From: Mycolicibacterium tokaiense
Lineage (GTDB): Bacteria; Actinomycetota; Actinomycetes; Mycobacteriales; Mycobacteriaceae
Reading direction: 5' to 3'
Length of the DNA: 64,000 nucleotides
NCBI RefSeq assembly: GCF_010725885.1
Contig: NZ_AP022600.1
Coordinates: 620,001 to 684,000 of the forward strand
Shown here in pieces: positions 35,070 through 44,457 of this stretch. The translations under genes were made by a program, and so were the position numbers. Under the pieces are notes generated by a model that saw only the letters and a list, made by a program, of their open reading frames with translations, made no database searches and was not told where the DNA came from. Each line of letters opens with the position of its first letter. The first letter of the stretch is position 1.

Positions 35070-35903
35070 TCAGGCGGGTTTGTGGAAGGTGTACACCCGG
35101 TACTGAATCAGGCCGACCTTGGTAAGCCATTTGATCCATCGGGTGCCCACGATCAGCGTCTTCTGGGCGTCCTCGGAGCCCCGTTCGCGGAAGAACTTGA
35201 TCAGGAACGGGTAGGTGGGCGTGGTATTCCTGGCGATGTTGCGGTTCGCGACCAGCTCGAGACCACCGCGCTTGCCCATGGCCCGGTAGGAACGCAAGGG
35301 CACGTTGCCGAGCGTGCCGTAGGACTTCCCGATTCGCGACCGGATCGCCATCCAGAACGGTGTCTTTGCCAGAATGGCAAGAACCGGAACAAAATCCGAC
35401 ACCGCCACGTACCCGCCCGGCTTGAGCACCCGTGCCGCTTCGGCGAGAAACTGCTCGCGGGACGGGAAGTGGAAGATGCACTCCACGGCAAGGACGCGGT
35501 CAAAGGTGTTGTCCTCGAACGGCATGTGGCAGGCGTCGGCCTCCACCCAGTCGATCTCGTTGCCGTTGGTGGGGTAGGTCTGCGCGTCTGCGGCAGCGAG
35601 TTGGCGCGGGTCGATGTTCAGCCCGGTGAGGTGCATGTCGCGATGTCCGGCGTTGATCTGGCCGATGGTGCCGCCGAACCCACATCCGACGTCCAGCAGA
35701 CGTTGACCGTCGGTGACGTTGCCGGCTTGCAGCAGAACAGCATTCATCTGCTCCATCGCCGCGAGGTAGTCGGCGCGGGTTCCGTCGGCGGACTTGGGGT
35801 CTTCCCAGAAACCCCAGTGCACCTGACGTTCCCACAGCTGACCGGTTTCGCCACCGTCCTGGCGTTCGTCGATGAGCAGATCGAAATACGGGAGTGCGGT
35901 CAT
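35070..35903 (-). CDS. SAM-dependent methyltransferase
   Basis: A 277-residue class-I methyltransferase. LLDVGCGFGGTIGQI is the SAM loop near residue 68, followed by LTGLNIDPRQ and VLAVECIFHFPSREQFLAEAARVLKPGG. This resembles methyltransferases of lipid and polyketide tailoring. It is 49 bp downstream of the AurF-like oxygenase on the same strand and both start MTAL, so a joint pathway is likely. Product unknown. Confidence 0.85.
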   Translation of the reverse strand: MTALPYFDLLIDERQDGGETGQLWERQVHWGFWEDPKSADGTRADYLAAMEQMNAVLLQAGNVTDGQRLLDVGCGFGGTIGQINAGHRDMHLTGLNIDPRQLAAADAQTYPTNGNEIDWVEADACHMPFEDNTFDRVLAVECIFHFPSREQFLAEAARVLKPGGYVAVSDFVPVLAILAKTPFWMAIRSRIGKSYGTLGNVPLRSYRAMGKRGGLELVANRNIARNTTPTYPFLIKFFRERGSEDAQKTLIVGTRWIKWLTKVGLIQYRVYTFHKPA

Positions 35904-35952
35904 TCTGTGTTCCTACTTTCTACGGGGTTTGATGGCGCCATCCGCGGCGTCG

Positions 35953-37260
35953 CTACACAGTGGGCATGAATTCGGCGAGCGTCAGGATCATGAGAACCAC
36001 CATGGCCAGTCCGATGAGCCCGCCGATCGGAATCATCGCCACGCAGACCAGCACCCAAACGCACAGCCTGGGCCACTCGAAGGACTGGTTGCCGACCACG
36101 CCACCGCGGCGCTCCCGCAGCGCGTGGTAGACCGCCCAGATGCCGGCACCGAGGGCGGCGCACGCGATGATCCGCACGCCGACCGGTGTGGCGGTCAGTG
36201 CCACCGCGGCCATGGCGGCGGTCGTGATCATTCGCCCCCAGGTCACTGCTCGACCTGCCACTGCGGGACCGCGAGGGCGGCGGGTCCGGTCCGGTTCGCT
36301 GCGGTAGCGCGGCACTCGTCCGTCGATGCCCAGTGCTCGCCAGATCCAGCGTGACCAGACGGTGCGTAAGCCCAACTCCTCGGCGGTGCGCCGCACGTCG
36401 GCGGCCGAGTCCGCCATCATGCGGCGGGATTGGTCGCTGCGCCAGTAGGCGCTCTTGAACACCTGCCGCGGGATCCCGAACTGGCGGGCGAAGCTGCGCG
36501 GTTGTCCGATCATCTCCCCGATCAGCCACCGGAGAAGCAGGGGGAAGGCGATGGCGTAGGCCGCACGCCGAAGACGTCCCGCGCGCCGCATCCGCTCGGC
36601 CAGATGGTCGTCGGCGAACGAGATGTGGCGTGCTTCCTCGGCGAGGTGGATGTAGGTGATCTTGTGCAGCAGTGGGGGCACCCCCGCGAGACCGCGGTGC
36701 TGCACGGTCTGCTGGTGGTGCAGGGGTTGCTCGCCGCACAGCACGCCGATGAAGTGGATGACATTGAAGTAACCACCGAGAAAACCCAGAATGGGCGCGA
36801 AAATCCTGGAGGCCCTTCGCATTCCCGGGACATCCTCGCCGGTTCGGTTGACGAACTCCTGGAACATCTGGATGTGGTTGCATTCTTCGCCGAGTTCATG
36901 CACCAGGTAACGGAACACCGGGGACCCGTTGGGCAGTTTTCCGCTGTAATGCAGGACGCCACGGATCAGGACCATCTCGAATTGTGAGGTGACTTTCAGT
37001 GTGTTGGCGGTGATCCAGCGCCCCATGTCGATCTGCCGACTCGGCGACTGCCGGGCATACCACTCGGTGAAGGCCAACGGCGCAGTTTCCGGGTCCAACC
37101 GCCACCGCGGGTCGTCCCGGTCCAACTCGTTGTCGGGCGCGTCCCAGTCGATGTCGACGTACGGGTCGAACCCCCGTCGGGTCGTGGCACCCGAGAGGGA
37201 CGCAACCCTCTCCAGGTACTGACCCTCCAGTGCGTCGTCCATGTCATTGAGTGCGGTCAT
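35953..37260 (-). CDS. AurF-like diiron N-oxygenase family protein with C-terminal membrane helices
   Basis: A 435-residue protein. Residues ~60-290 resemble the AurF (p-aminobenzoate N-oxygenase) family. VHELGEECNHIQMFQEF and HLAEEARHISFADDHL supply the E..H metal ligands of a ferritin-like diiron site. Unlike AurF itself (about 330 residues), it has about four hydrophobic segments after residue ~345, so it is probably membrane-bound. ATG 37260 is the best start. Paired with the methyltransferase downstream. Confidence 0.8.
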   Translation of the reverse strand: MTALNDMDDALEGQYLERVASLSGATTRRGFDPYVDIDWDAPDNELDRDDPRWRLDPETAPLAFTEWYARQSPSRQIDMGRWITANTLKVTSQFEMVLIRGVLHYSGKLPNGSPVFRYLVHELGEECNHIQMFQEFVNRTGEDVPGMRRASRIFAPILGFLGGYFNVIHFIGVLCGEQPLHHQQTVQHRGLAGVPPLLHKITYIHLAEEARHISFADDHLAERMRRAGRLRRAAYAIAFPLLLRWLIGEMIGQPRSFARQFGIPRQVFKSAYWRSDQSRRMMADSAADVRRTAEELGLRTVWSRWIWRALGIDGRVPRYRSEPDRTRRPRGPAVAGRAVTWGRMITTAAMAAVALTATPVGVRIIACAALGAGIWAVYHALRERRGGVVGNQSFEWPRLCVWVLVCVAMIPIGGLIGLAMVVLMILTLAEFMPTV

Positions 37261-37481
37261 ATCCCTGTCCGTTGAGCCGGTTGCCTCTCGGCAGCACAAG
37301 ACCGTGAACCTCTAGGTGACAGTTAGGCGATCCTCGTGGACACAGGCTTGCACGGCAGACCCAGCTAAACGACACGCGGCGCGCGCCGCTGCTCAGGAGT
37401 GTCCAAACCGTTATCGACGCGTCCGTCAGCGAAGCGGGCGACGGCTGGCAAAAACGGCTGCCCGCGTTGAGGTTTCGGACG

Positions 37482-38090
37482 CTACAGAACCGAGTGCGTA
37501 CGGAACCGCGCGATCTCGTTTTCCGGCGCGTACGGCGCCGACCGTGCCATCACCGTCCGCGCAGGGAACCGTTCATCGTCGCTGTCCAGGATGCGGACGC
37601 CGGCGGCTGGGTCGGTGACGCAGAAGCCGTCGATCGAGAGCGCCAGACCGTCGAAGGCGGCCTCCGCGCCGGCGTAGCGCCCGGGGCCGCCATTGGCGCG
37701 CTCCAGCAGCTCCAGCGCCTGAGCCGCTCCAAGCGACAGCAGATTCTGACCCCCGAGGACCACCGGGCAATGCGCGGGCACCATGATCTCGACCAGCCGA
37801 TCGGCCAGGTATCCCAGCACCAAACCGGAGTCCTTGCGCGTCTCCGTCACGCTCTCCGAGGGCGGTCCCTGCTCGACATAGGCGGCGATGAAGGCCTGCT
37901 TGTCCTCGTCGCTCAGTCCGTCGCCGAAGAGTGCCAGCGTCTCGTTCACCAGCTCGTCGGAGGCCCGGTCTGCCATCCGCGACTCCACCGCGCCGTACAC
38001 GCCGGCGTACGCATCCACCTCGTGCGGGGACATGCCGAAGGTGAGCCGGCCCAGTCCGGTCCCTGGGTGCAGTGTCCAATCGTCAGTCAT
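37482..38090 (-). CDS. Hypothetical acidic protein
   Basis: A 202-residue soluble, acidic protein that I do not recognise. It begins MTDDWTLHPGTGLGRLTFGMSPHEVDAYAGVYG and ends with a segment typical of a mixed alpha/beta fold. No signal peptide, helices or catalytic motif can be seen. It is divergent from the RidA gene across 71 bp. Codon use is like its neighbours, so it is probably a real core gene. Confidence 0.65.
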   Translation of the reverse strand: MTDDWTLHPGTGLGRLTFGMSPHEVDAYAGVYGAVESRMADRASDELVNETLALFGDGLSDEDKQAFIAAYVEQGPPSESVTETRKDSGLVLGYLADRLVEIMVPAHCPVVLGGQNLLSLGAAQALELLERANGGPGRYAGAEAAFDGLALSIDGFCVTDPAAGVRILDSDDERFPARTVMARSAPYAPENEIARFRTHSVL

Positions 38091-38161
38091 CGGCTCTCTC
38101 GTCTGGGTCGCAGGATCGCTCTGCGTACATTAGTGGTGGCCCGCCGCAGCACAGGAGACCC

Positions 38162-38569
38162 ATGACGATCAACGTGATCAACCCCGATGGCCTACCGACC
38201 GTCGACCTCTACCATCAGGTAGCCGTGGCATCCGGTTCCCGGCTGGTCTTCCTCGCCGGTCAGGTGTCCGTGGACGCGGACGGCGCCGTGGTCGGCGCCG
38301 GCGATCTCGCGACGCAGGTCGAGCAGTGCTTCCGGAACGTCGCGACCGCGCTCGCGGCTGCGGGTGCCACGTTCGCCGACGTCGCCAAGCTGACGATCTA
38401 CCTCGTCGACTGGACCCCGGACAAGATGGCCGCTCTGGCCGACGGCATCTCCCGCGCCTCGGCCGCTCTGGGCATCACCGCTGCCCCGCCGCTGACCGGC
38501 ATCGGCGTCGCTGCCCTCGCCGGCCCGGAATTGCTGGTCGAGGTGGAGGCGACGGCCGTCGCGGGGTGA
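38162..38569 (+). CDS. RidA (YjgF/YER057c/UK114) family protein, catalytic Arg apparently missing
   Basis: A 135-residue RidA-type protein. VFLAGQVSVDADGAVVG, QVEQCFRNVATALAAAGATFADVAKLTIY and ELLVEVEATA match the family. Where imine deaminases have the conserved Arg before the last strands, this sequence reads PPLTGIGV with Leu, so 2-aminoacrylate deaminase activity is doubtful. ATG 38162 has AGGAG seven bases upstream and is preferred over the longer frame to 38072. Confidence 0.85.
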   Translation: MTINVINPDGLPTVDLYHQVAVASGSRLVFLAGQVSVDADGAVVGAGDLATQVEQCFRNVATALAAAGATFADVAKLTIYLVDWTPDKMAALADGISRASAALGITAAPPLTGIGVAALAGPELLVEVEATAVAG

Positions 38570-38599
38570 GGCGCGCCGGCCCCGATTCGTCAGGAGTGC

Positions 38600-39028
38600 T
38601 CAGGAGTTGAGCGCGTCGGCTTTCGCCCGAGAATAGGCAGCATCCAGGCAGGCGGCCGCGGCCTCTTCAATTGCACTCTCCGCAAACAGAATAGCGTCGA
38701 CCGCGTAGTCCTCGGCGTACTCGGCGTCGCGTTCGGCGACCTTGGCGTCGTGTTCTTCCTTCTTCTCGTCGATGGTCGACCGAAGCTTGGCGAGGTGGGC
38801 CTTCCACTTTCCGCGGAGTTCATCCCACTGGCCGGACACAGTCTCCGAGGCACCGTCCAGCTTGTCCTTGAAACGGTCAGCAGTCGATTCGGCGTGTTGG
38901 CGCGCCGCGGCGGCGTCAGCCTTCAATTGCTCTTTCTCGTGCCCTGCGGACGCTTTGATCCGGTCCGCTGATTCCTTTGCCCTTTCCGAGATTTCGTCGA
39001 ACTTCTCACTGAGACGATTGTTGGACAT
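38600..39028 (-). CDS. Hypothetical coiled-coil protein
   Basis: A 142-residue, highly charged protein, almost entirely helical: LSEKFDEISERAKESADRI and KLRSTIDEKKEEHDAK show heptad-like spacing. No family name recognised beyond similarity to small actinobacterial stress-type coiled-coil proteins. Start ATG 39028 with AAGGGG six bases upstream. It has its own unit, between RidA (convergent) and a 487-bp gap. Confidence 0.68.
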   Translation of the reverse strand: MSNNRLSEKFDEISERAKESADRIKASAGHEKEQLKADAAAARQHAESTADRFKDKLDGASETVSGQWDELRGKWKAHLAKLRSTIDEKKEEHDAKVAERDAEYAEDYAVDAILFAESAIEEAAAACLDAAYSRAKADALNS

Positions 39029-39515
39029 CAATTGCCCCTTTTCCATTCACCCGGTACCGGCCCACGGGCCGCGATGTGTTCCAGCGTGTCACGAAGGAGC
39101 CCGGGCCGATACCCCCAACGGCAGAGCAACATTCACTCTTTGTGCTCGCGGCGCTGTCGTCGTCAACGGGCCTTCGACGATCACGCGGCCGACAGACCGG
39201 CGGGCTGGAGTATGGCAATGTACTTCGGTGTGCTCGCTACACGCAGCGCCCGCACCCAGGAGCGTGCTGCGGGCTGCGCCTTTGACACTCACACCGCCTT
39301 TCCCGGCCCGGCAACAGCAGCCACAGCAAAGCTGTGAAGCCGAAATCCGATGCCCCGCCACATCACTGGTTCTCACCGCGGATTGAATCCATGCGTCTTC
39401 CGCGCATCGCGTGGGTGACGAACAGCGGGCGCATACTGCCACCATCGCGCTGCGGCAGACCTAGGCTGGAGGCAGCGGGGGCGACCGGCCGCCGGTGGAG
39501 CGACGGGTTGCACCA
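39029..39515. other. Gene-free interval
   Basis: No convincing gene is seen in these 487 bases. Short frames here lack ribosome sites and family signatures. The interval must contain the promoters of the divergent coiled-coil protein and SDR genes. I saw no strong palindrome. Confidence 0.4.
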
Positions 39516-40310
39516 ATGACCAGAAACCGTCTCGACAACAAGAGGGTCGTCATCACCGGCGCGGCCAGCGGCATCGGCCGGGCGGCCGCCGAACTGATGG
39601 TCGCCGAAGGTGCCCGCGTGCTCATCGCCGATCTCAGCGCCGACGCTGCACATGCCGCCGCTGCCGAGATCGGCGACAACGCGTTGGGCATCGAGGTGAA
39701 CGTCCTCGACGACACGTCGGTCGCGGGGATGATCGATCGTGCCGTCGCCGAGTTCGGCGGCATCGACGTGCTGTGCAACCACGTGGGCGGCAGCGATCCG
39801 CGCAAGGATCTCGACCTGCTGCGCCTGGATCTCACCGAATGGGACCGGGCGATGACGCTCAATGCGCGCAGCACCGTCGTCGCCTCCCGCTTGGCGTTGC
39901 CGCACATGATCGACGGTGGCGGCGGCTCCATCATCAACACCGTGTCGGTCGCGGGTCTCACCGGTGACACGCTGCAGTGCGCCTACGGGGCGGCCAAGGC
40001 CGCGGTGATCCGGCTCACCCAGTACATCGCGGTCCAGTACGGCCGGAAGCATGTGCGCTGCAACAGCATTGCACCAGGGGCCATCATGACACCCGCACTG
40101 CGCGACAATGTGTCAGCGGAGGTGATCGCCGACATACGCAGCCACAACCCTCTCGACGTGATCGGCACCCCCGAGGATATCGGCTGGGCCATGGTGTACC
40201 TGGCCTCCGACGAGTCGCGGTACATGACCGGCCAGACTCTGGTGCTCGACGGCGGCCTGACTGCACAGAGCCCGATCGCGGCCAGCCGCGGCCGCTTGCT
40301 CGATGATTGA
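39516..40310 (+). CDS. SDR-family oxidoreductase
   Basis: A 264-residue short-chain dehydrogenase. VVITGAASGIGRAAAE is the cofactor loop near residue 12, IADLS suggests NAD(H) preference, and CNHVGG replaces the usual NNAG. NTVSVAG and AYGAAKAA give the catalytic Ser and YxxxK; it ends with LVLDGG. GTG 39495 is an alternative start. Its 3' end overlaps the lipase start by eight bases. Confidence 0.86.
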   Translation: MTRNRLDNKRVVITGAASGIGRAAAELMVAEGARVLIADLSADAAHAAAAEIGDNALGIEVNVLDDTSVAGMIDRAVAEFGGIDVLCNHVGGSDPRKDLDLLRLDLTEWDRAMTLNARSTVVASRLALPHMIDGGGGSIINTVSVAGLTGDTLQCAYGAAKAAVIRLTQYIAVQYGRKHVRCNSIAPGAIMTPALRDNVSAEVIADIRSHNPLDVIGTPEDIGWAMVYLASDESRYMTGQTLVLDGGLTAQSPIAASRGRLLDD

Positions 40311-41462
40311 GCGTGCGCGGCGCTGGCTTGCCGGAGTGACGGTAGTGGTGCTGCTGACCGGCTGCACTGTTGCCACCGCCGATCCCGGCCCGCACGCCGG
40401 GCAGTTGCTCACCGCTCGGCCGTTGACGACCACAGCAGCGTTGCCCAGCGCCGACACCCGACTGATCACCTATGTCTCCGACGACGCACACGGCCAACCG
40501 ATCGTCGTGTCGGGAACTGTGTCGGTACCGAAGTCGGCACCACCCGACGGTGGCTGGCCGGTCATCAGCTGGGCGCACGGCACCACCGGATACGCCGATA
40601 CGTGTGCCCCCTCGGCAGACACTGCCGACGGCCTCGTCCACGACTATGTCGCCCTGGTCAACCCGATGCTCGACAGTTGGGTGTCGCGTGGCTATGCCGT
40701 AGTCCAAACCGATTACCAGGGGCTGGGAACCCCGGGTGGGCACCCCTATGTCGATGGGATCAGTGAAGCCAACGCGGTGATCGACATCGTGCGCGCGGCA
40801 ACGGCTCTCGACAGCGGAATCGGAACCCGATGGGTGGCCATGGGCCACAGCCAGGGCGGGCAGGCTGCACTGTTCACCGCCCAGGACGCCGAGCGCCGCG
40901 ACCCCGGCCTCAACCTGGTGGGCGCGGTGTCGATCGCTCCCGGCGGGGTAGGCCTGGACCAGGCTGTTGATCTCATCCGTGCCGGCAGTCCGGAGGTCGA
41001 AGCGACGCAACGGTTCCTACCCCTTTTGGTGTTGGGCGCCGCGGTGGTGGATCCGTCGATCGACCCGGATCAGATCTTCAGCAGTCAAGCGCGGCCGTTG
41101 TTGACCACAGCCCGGACCGAGTGCCTCGCTCAGCTCAACACGGTGCCGACCGTGCCCCCGGGGCAGGTTTTCGCCGCCGATGCCGCAGTGGATGCGCTGC
41201 GCGCCTACCTCAGAGGGCAAGACCCGATCAACCTCACCCGCCGGTGCCGGTCATGCTCGTGCAGGGAACCGCCGACGCCGCCGTCCCCCCAGCCGGTGTC
41301 GACGCGCTGGCGAAGGCGCTGTGCGGCAGGAAGGTTGCGCTCGACTACCGGGTGTACCCCGGACAGGACCATCGTGGCGTCATCGCCGCCGCGCTCACAG
41401 ACACGCACGCGTTCGTCGATTCCGTGCTGACCGGAAAGCCGATCGATACCTGCGTCCGCTGA
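40303..41462 (+). pseudogene. Secreted lipase/esterase lipoprotein, frameshifted near the 3' end
   Basis: The gene begins as a ~386-residue secretory lipase: signal peptide with lipobox LTGC at residues ~18-21, then HGTTGYADTCAP, VQTDYQGLGTPG, and nucleophile motif MGHSQGGQAALF. The frame runs well to DPINLT (about 41236). The conserved C-terminal part (VPVMLVQGTADAAVPP with the acid residue, and GQDHRGVIAA with the catalytic His) is then in the -1 frame and ends at 41462. Reading would be restored by one extra C in the run CCC at 41237-41239. As it stands the product loses its catalytic Asp and His. A sequencing error is possible. Confidence 0.72.
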
Positions 41463-41475
41463 TCCTCGCGGTCAA

Positions 41476-42330
41476 CTACGTCGGGTGCTGAGCGGACGCT
41501 GCGGCCGCGCTGAGATGAGAGCGTTCGATGAGGTGCGCGGGCGGGTCGGGTAAGACCACCTCTCGGGAGATCTGGAGATCGGCGTCGATGTGCACCAGCT
41601 CCCCGGACGCCAGTAACCGCCACGGCTCGTCGTCCATGGGTTCGCTGGCGAGGACCACCGCCGCCGCGCCGTCCAGCCGCTGACTGTCCGCATTGATTCG
41701 CTTGCTGCGCAACATGAATCGTCCGGGATCCACCGTGGTCCGGTCCAGCAGGTACAGGTCGTGGGTGTCGGGGTAGCGCAGCGCCCACAGATCGGTGGCG
41801 GTCGCCAGCAGCACGTTGACCGCGTAGATCGGCACGTGAACGCCGAGCCACGTCAGCGCCGCGACCAGCCCTGCGCCGACATCGCCGTGATGGGTGCGGA
41901 TGTACGCGGTGATCAACGCGAAGACCCGCTCGGAGTCGGTGTCGCCGCGTACCAGGTCCGTGGCCCCGAGCTCAGCGAGGCGGGCGTCGAGGAGGTCCAG
42001 TCCACCCACCACCCCGTTGTGCGCGAAGATCCTGCCGTCTTGCAGAAACGGGTGGGTGTTCACCTCCGTCGCGGCACCCGCGGTGGCGTACCGGACATGA
42101 GCAATGAACGTCGAACCCGTCATCTGCCGGGCTTCGGTGGCGAAGTCGCTGTCGCGCCAGGCGGCGATCGGCTGCTTGCGCACCACCGGGGCGCCGCCGG
42201 CGTCGAACACGCCCAGGCCGGTGCCGTCGGGGTTGCGTCTGCTCTGCGCGGCGAGGCTGTCCGGTGCGTCCAGCAGCCAGAATGTCGCGGGCACGGCTTT
42301 GCCGGCGTGCAGTCCGAACAGTCGGCACAT
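41476..42330 (-). CDS. Class II glutamine amidotransferase
   Basis: A 284-residue stand-alone Ntn-type amidotransferase (YafJ-like). The mature nucleophile would be Cys2 in MCRLFGLHAG. NPDGTGLGVFD, TFIAHVRYATAG, PFLQDGRIFAHNGVV and DTDSERVFA are the glutamine-site motifs. No synthase domain is attached. It ends 13 bp from the lipase remnant, on the other strand. The amide acceptor is unknown. Confidence 0.88.
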   Translation of the reverse strand: MCRLFGLHAGKAVPATFWLLDAPDSLAAQSRRNPDGTGLGVFDAGGAPVVRKQPIAAWRDSDFATEARQMTGSTFIAHVRYATAGAATEVNTHPFLQDGRIFAHNGVVGGLDLLDARLAELGATDLVRGDTDSERVFALITAYIRTHHGDVGAGLVAALTWLGVHVPIYAVNVLLATATDLWALRYPDTHDLYLLDRTTVDPGRFMLRSKRINADSQRLDGAAAVVLASEPMDDEPWRLLASGELVHIDADLQISREVVLPDPPAHLIERSHLSAAAASAQHPT

Positions 42331-42507
42331 CAGTTCACCACCTCCGTCGTGACGCCATGGTTCCTGTCTACTCCGAGGCGGGGCGTGATTCCGCTGTTTA
42401 CCGACTCAGATCATTCCGGGGTCACCGTCGGCGCCCCGCCCGGTGGGCGGCCCGTCTCTCCCACCACCGCGACATGGCCGCGCCCGGTTGCTCACGTACG
42501 TCATGCC

Positions 42508-42529
42508 CCATCCGTCATCTGACGGATGG
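42508..42529. promoter_or_regulatory. 22-bp near-perfect palindrome, probable operator
   Basis: CCATCCGTCA (42508-42517) and TGACGGATGG (42520-42529) are perfect 10-bp arms separated by TC. It lies 105 bp upstream of the small membrane protein that starts the transporter/deacylase operon. It is the only strong palindrome in the 304-base gene-free interval 42331-42634. The form is that of a dimeric repressor site (GntR or similar). The cognate regulator is not identified; the LuxR protein at the far end of the operon is one candidate. Confidence 0.55.
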
Positions 42530-42634
42530 TAGAGCCCAACAACCGTCCGCGATTCGGTGATTCACCCGATGTTCACCCTCCCCCGACCCGCCTAGATTTA
42601 GCGCATTCCGGCAGGTCAAGCCAGGGAGGAACTG

Positions 42635-42910
42635 ATGAAAAGCACTGTGTGCGCCGCTATCCGAGCCATGCCCTCATACGTGAAAATGCTGGTGTTCTGG
42701 ATGCTGTTCGGCACGAGCATTCTTCTGGCGATGGCGCCGCCGCTCTATCTGGCCGGGAGCGGTATCAGCACACTCGTGCTCGGTATCCCGTTCAGCGTGG
42801 CCTACTGGCTGGTGGACGCGCTGCTGGCAACAGGGGCGGTGTGGCTGCTGTGGATCGTGGAGAACATCCGCGATGAAGTCGGCGAAGAGCCGTCCGAGGC
42901 GGGCCTGTGA
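42635..42910 (+). CDS. Small two-helix membrane protein (transporter accessory subunit type)
   Basis: A 91-residue protein with two hydrophobic segments (~20-45 and ~50-78) and a charged C-terminus (ENIRDEVGEEPSEAGL). Small proteins of this form are often found directly before sodium/solute symporters. GGGAGGAA precedes the ATG. It abuts or overlaps the symporter gene (GTGATG at the stop), so the two are co-translated. An accessory or stabilising role is inferred. Confidence 0.72.
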   Translation: MKSTVCAAIRAMPSYVKMLVFWMLFGTSILLAMAPPLYLAGSGISTLVLGIPFSVAYWLVDALLATGAVWLLWIVENIRDEVGEEPSEAGL

Positions 42911-44439
42911 TGGCAGCGATGACCGGATCGATGGTGATCACTCTGGGCTTGCTGGCCCTGTTCTTCGCGCTCATCGTGGTGGTGCTCTATGCCACCAACC
43001 GCAACGCAAAATCGTTCTCCGACTATGCCGTTGGCGGGCGGTCGTTCGGCAGCTGGTACATCGCCATGTCCTACACCAACTCCTGGTGGCCGGGCGCCAC
43101 CTACACCGCGTTCTTCGGGCTCAGCGTGTCCGCTGGTGTGCTGGGTTTCTACGCGCTGGCTTACTCACTGCTCGGTGTGACGGCGATGTATCTGATGGCC
43201 GAGCGGGCGTGGCTGTGGGGCAAGCGGTACGACCTCCGCACTCAGCCCGACATGATGGGCCTGCGATTCGATTCGCAGGCGGTCCGCGTGATCGCGAGCC
43301 TCATCGGCGTTGTGTGTCTCTTCCCGTGGATCGTGCTCGGGATGCAGGCGATGGGACTGATCTTCCGGTTCGCCAGCTTCGGCCAGTGGTCAGTGACCAC
43401 ATGCCTGGTGGTCGGTGTGGCGGTGATCGCAGTCCGTCAGATCTGGACCGTGCAGATGGGCATGCGCGGCCTGGTCATCACCGACTTGGTTCAGGGCATC
43501 GTGGCCTACGGGCTGGCTGCGTTGGTCTGCCTCGGAATACTCTTCGGCCCAGCAGACTCCGCTGGTTTCGGAGCTCTGAGCAACATCCCCCAAACCCTGC
43601 TGAGCGTCCCCGGTGACGGCGGCAGGTACGGTTCCTGGTACCTGTTCTCGCTCGTGCTCACCGGAGTCATCGGCTCCCTGTGCTGGCCGACCAGTTACCA
43701 GCGGATCTACACCGCCAAGGGTGTACGCAGCGTCAAGAAAGGGACGCTGCACACGATGTGGATCGCCGGCGGCTTCTACGCCCTCCTGACCCTGGTGGCG
43801 TTGTCCGCAGCATCGATGACAGACATCGTGGCGGCTCCCCAGGACGGTTGGTTCACCCTGCTGTATGACCGCGGCGGTGTGTGGCTGCTCGGGTTGGCCC
43901 TGGTGATCGTGCTGGCCGCGAGCATGGGCTGGATCGATGGCTGTGTGCAGGTCTGCGGCGCTCAGATCGCCAACGACATCGTGCATGTTTTGTCGCCGCG
44001 CACCGACTTTCAGCTCAAGGTGGTGGCCAAGGGGTCCATGGTCGTCTACATGCTCGCCGCCGCAGTTGCCGCTTATGTCGCCTTCGATTACCCCCGTTTG
44101 CAACTGCTCGCCCAGATGTCCTATCAGGGCATCGTGCAGCTGGCCGTGCCGATGTTTTTGGGACTGTTTTGGAGGCGGGGCACCAAGGCCGCCGCGCTGT
44201 CGTCGATGACGGTGGGCTTCCTTGTCGCGGCGGTGCTCACCTATCTCTACCCCGACGACATCGCCGGCCTGGGCAGTCTCACCAGCGGCGTGGTCGCCCT
44301 GGCCGTCAACCTCGTGGTGTATCTGGCCGTGAGTCTTGCTGCCCCGCAGTCCGACAGCGAGCGACGCCGCGTCGACGAGCTGTTCGCCGCCGGCAGATCT
44401 CACCGCACTCCCACCGCTGCTACCGCGGCGGAGCACTGA
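42907..44439 (+). CDS. Sodium:solute symporter (SSS) family transporter
   Basis: A ~510-residue, 13-helix transporter. FSDYAVGGRSFGSWYIAMSYTNSW near residues 37-60 is the SSS start, and SLCWPTSYQRIYTAKGVRSVKKG near 255-280 is a typical central loop. Start GTG 42907 or ATG 42910. It is followed 18 bp later by an M20 deacylase, so it probably imports an acylated or peptide-like compound that the deacylase opens; the substrate is unknown. Confidence 0.88.
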   Translation: MMAAMTGSMVITLGLLALFFALIVVVLYATNRNAKSFSDYAVGGRSFGSWYIAMSYTNSWWPGATYTAFFGLSVSAGVLGFYALAYSLLGVTAMYLMAERAWLWGKRYDLRTQPDMMGLRFDSQAVRVIASLIGVVCLFPWIVLGMQAMGLIFRFASFGQWSVTTCLVVGVAVIAVRQIWTVQMGMRGLVITDLVQGIVAYGLAALVCLGILFGPADSAGFGALSNIPQTLLSVPGDGGRYGSWYLFSLVLTGVIGSLCWPTSYQRIYTAKGVRSVKKGTLHTMWIAGGFYALLTLVALSAASMTDIVAAPQDGWFTLLYDRGGVWLLGLALVIVLAASMGWIDGCVQVCGAQIANDIVHVLSPRTDFQLKVVAKGSMVVYMLAAAVAAYVAFDYPRLQLLAQMSYQGIVQLAVPMFLGLFWRRGTKAAALSSMTVGFLVAAVLTYLYPDDIAGLGSLTSGVVALAVNLVVYLAVSLAAPQSDSERRRVDELFAAGRSHRTPTAATAAEH

Positions 44440-44457
44440 CCAGTCAAAGGAGCAACT

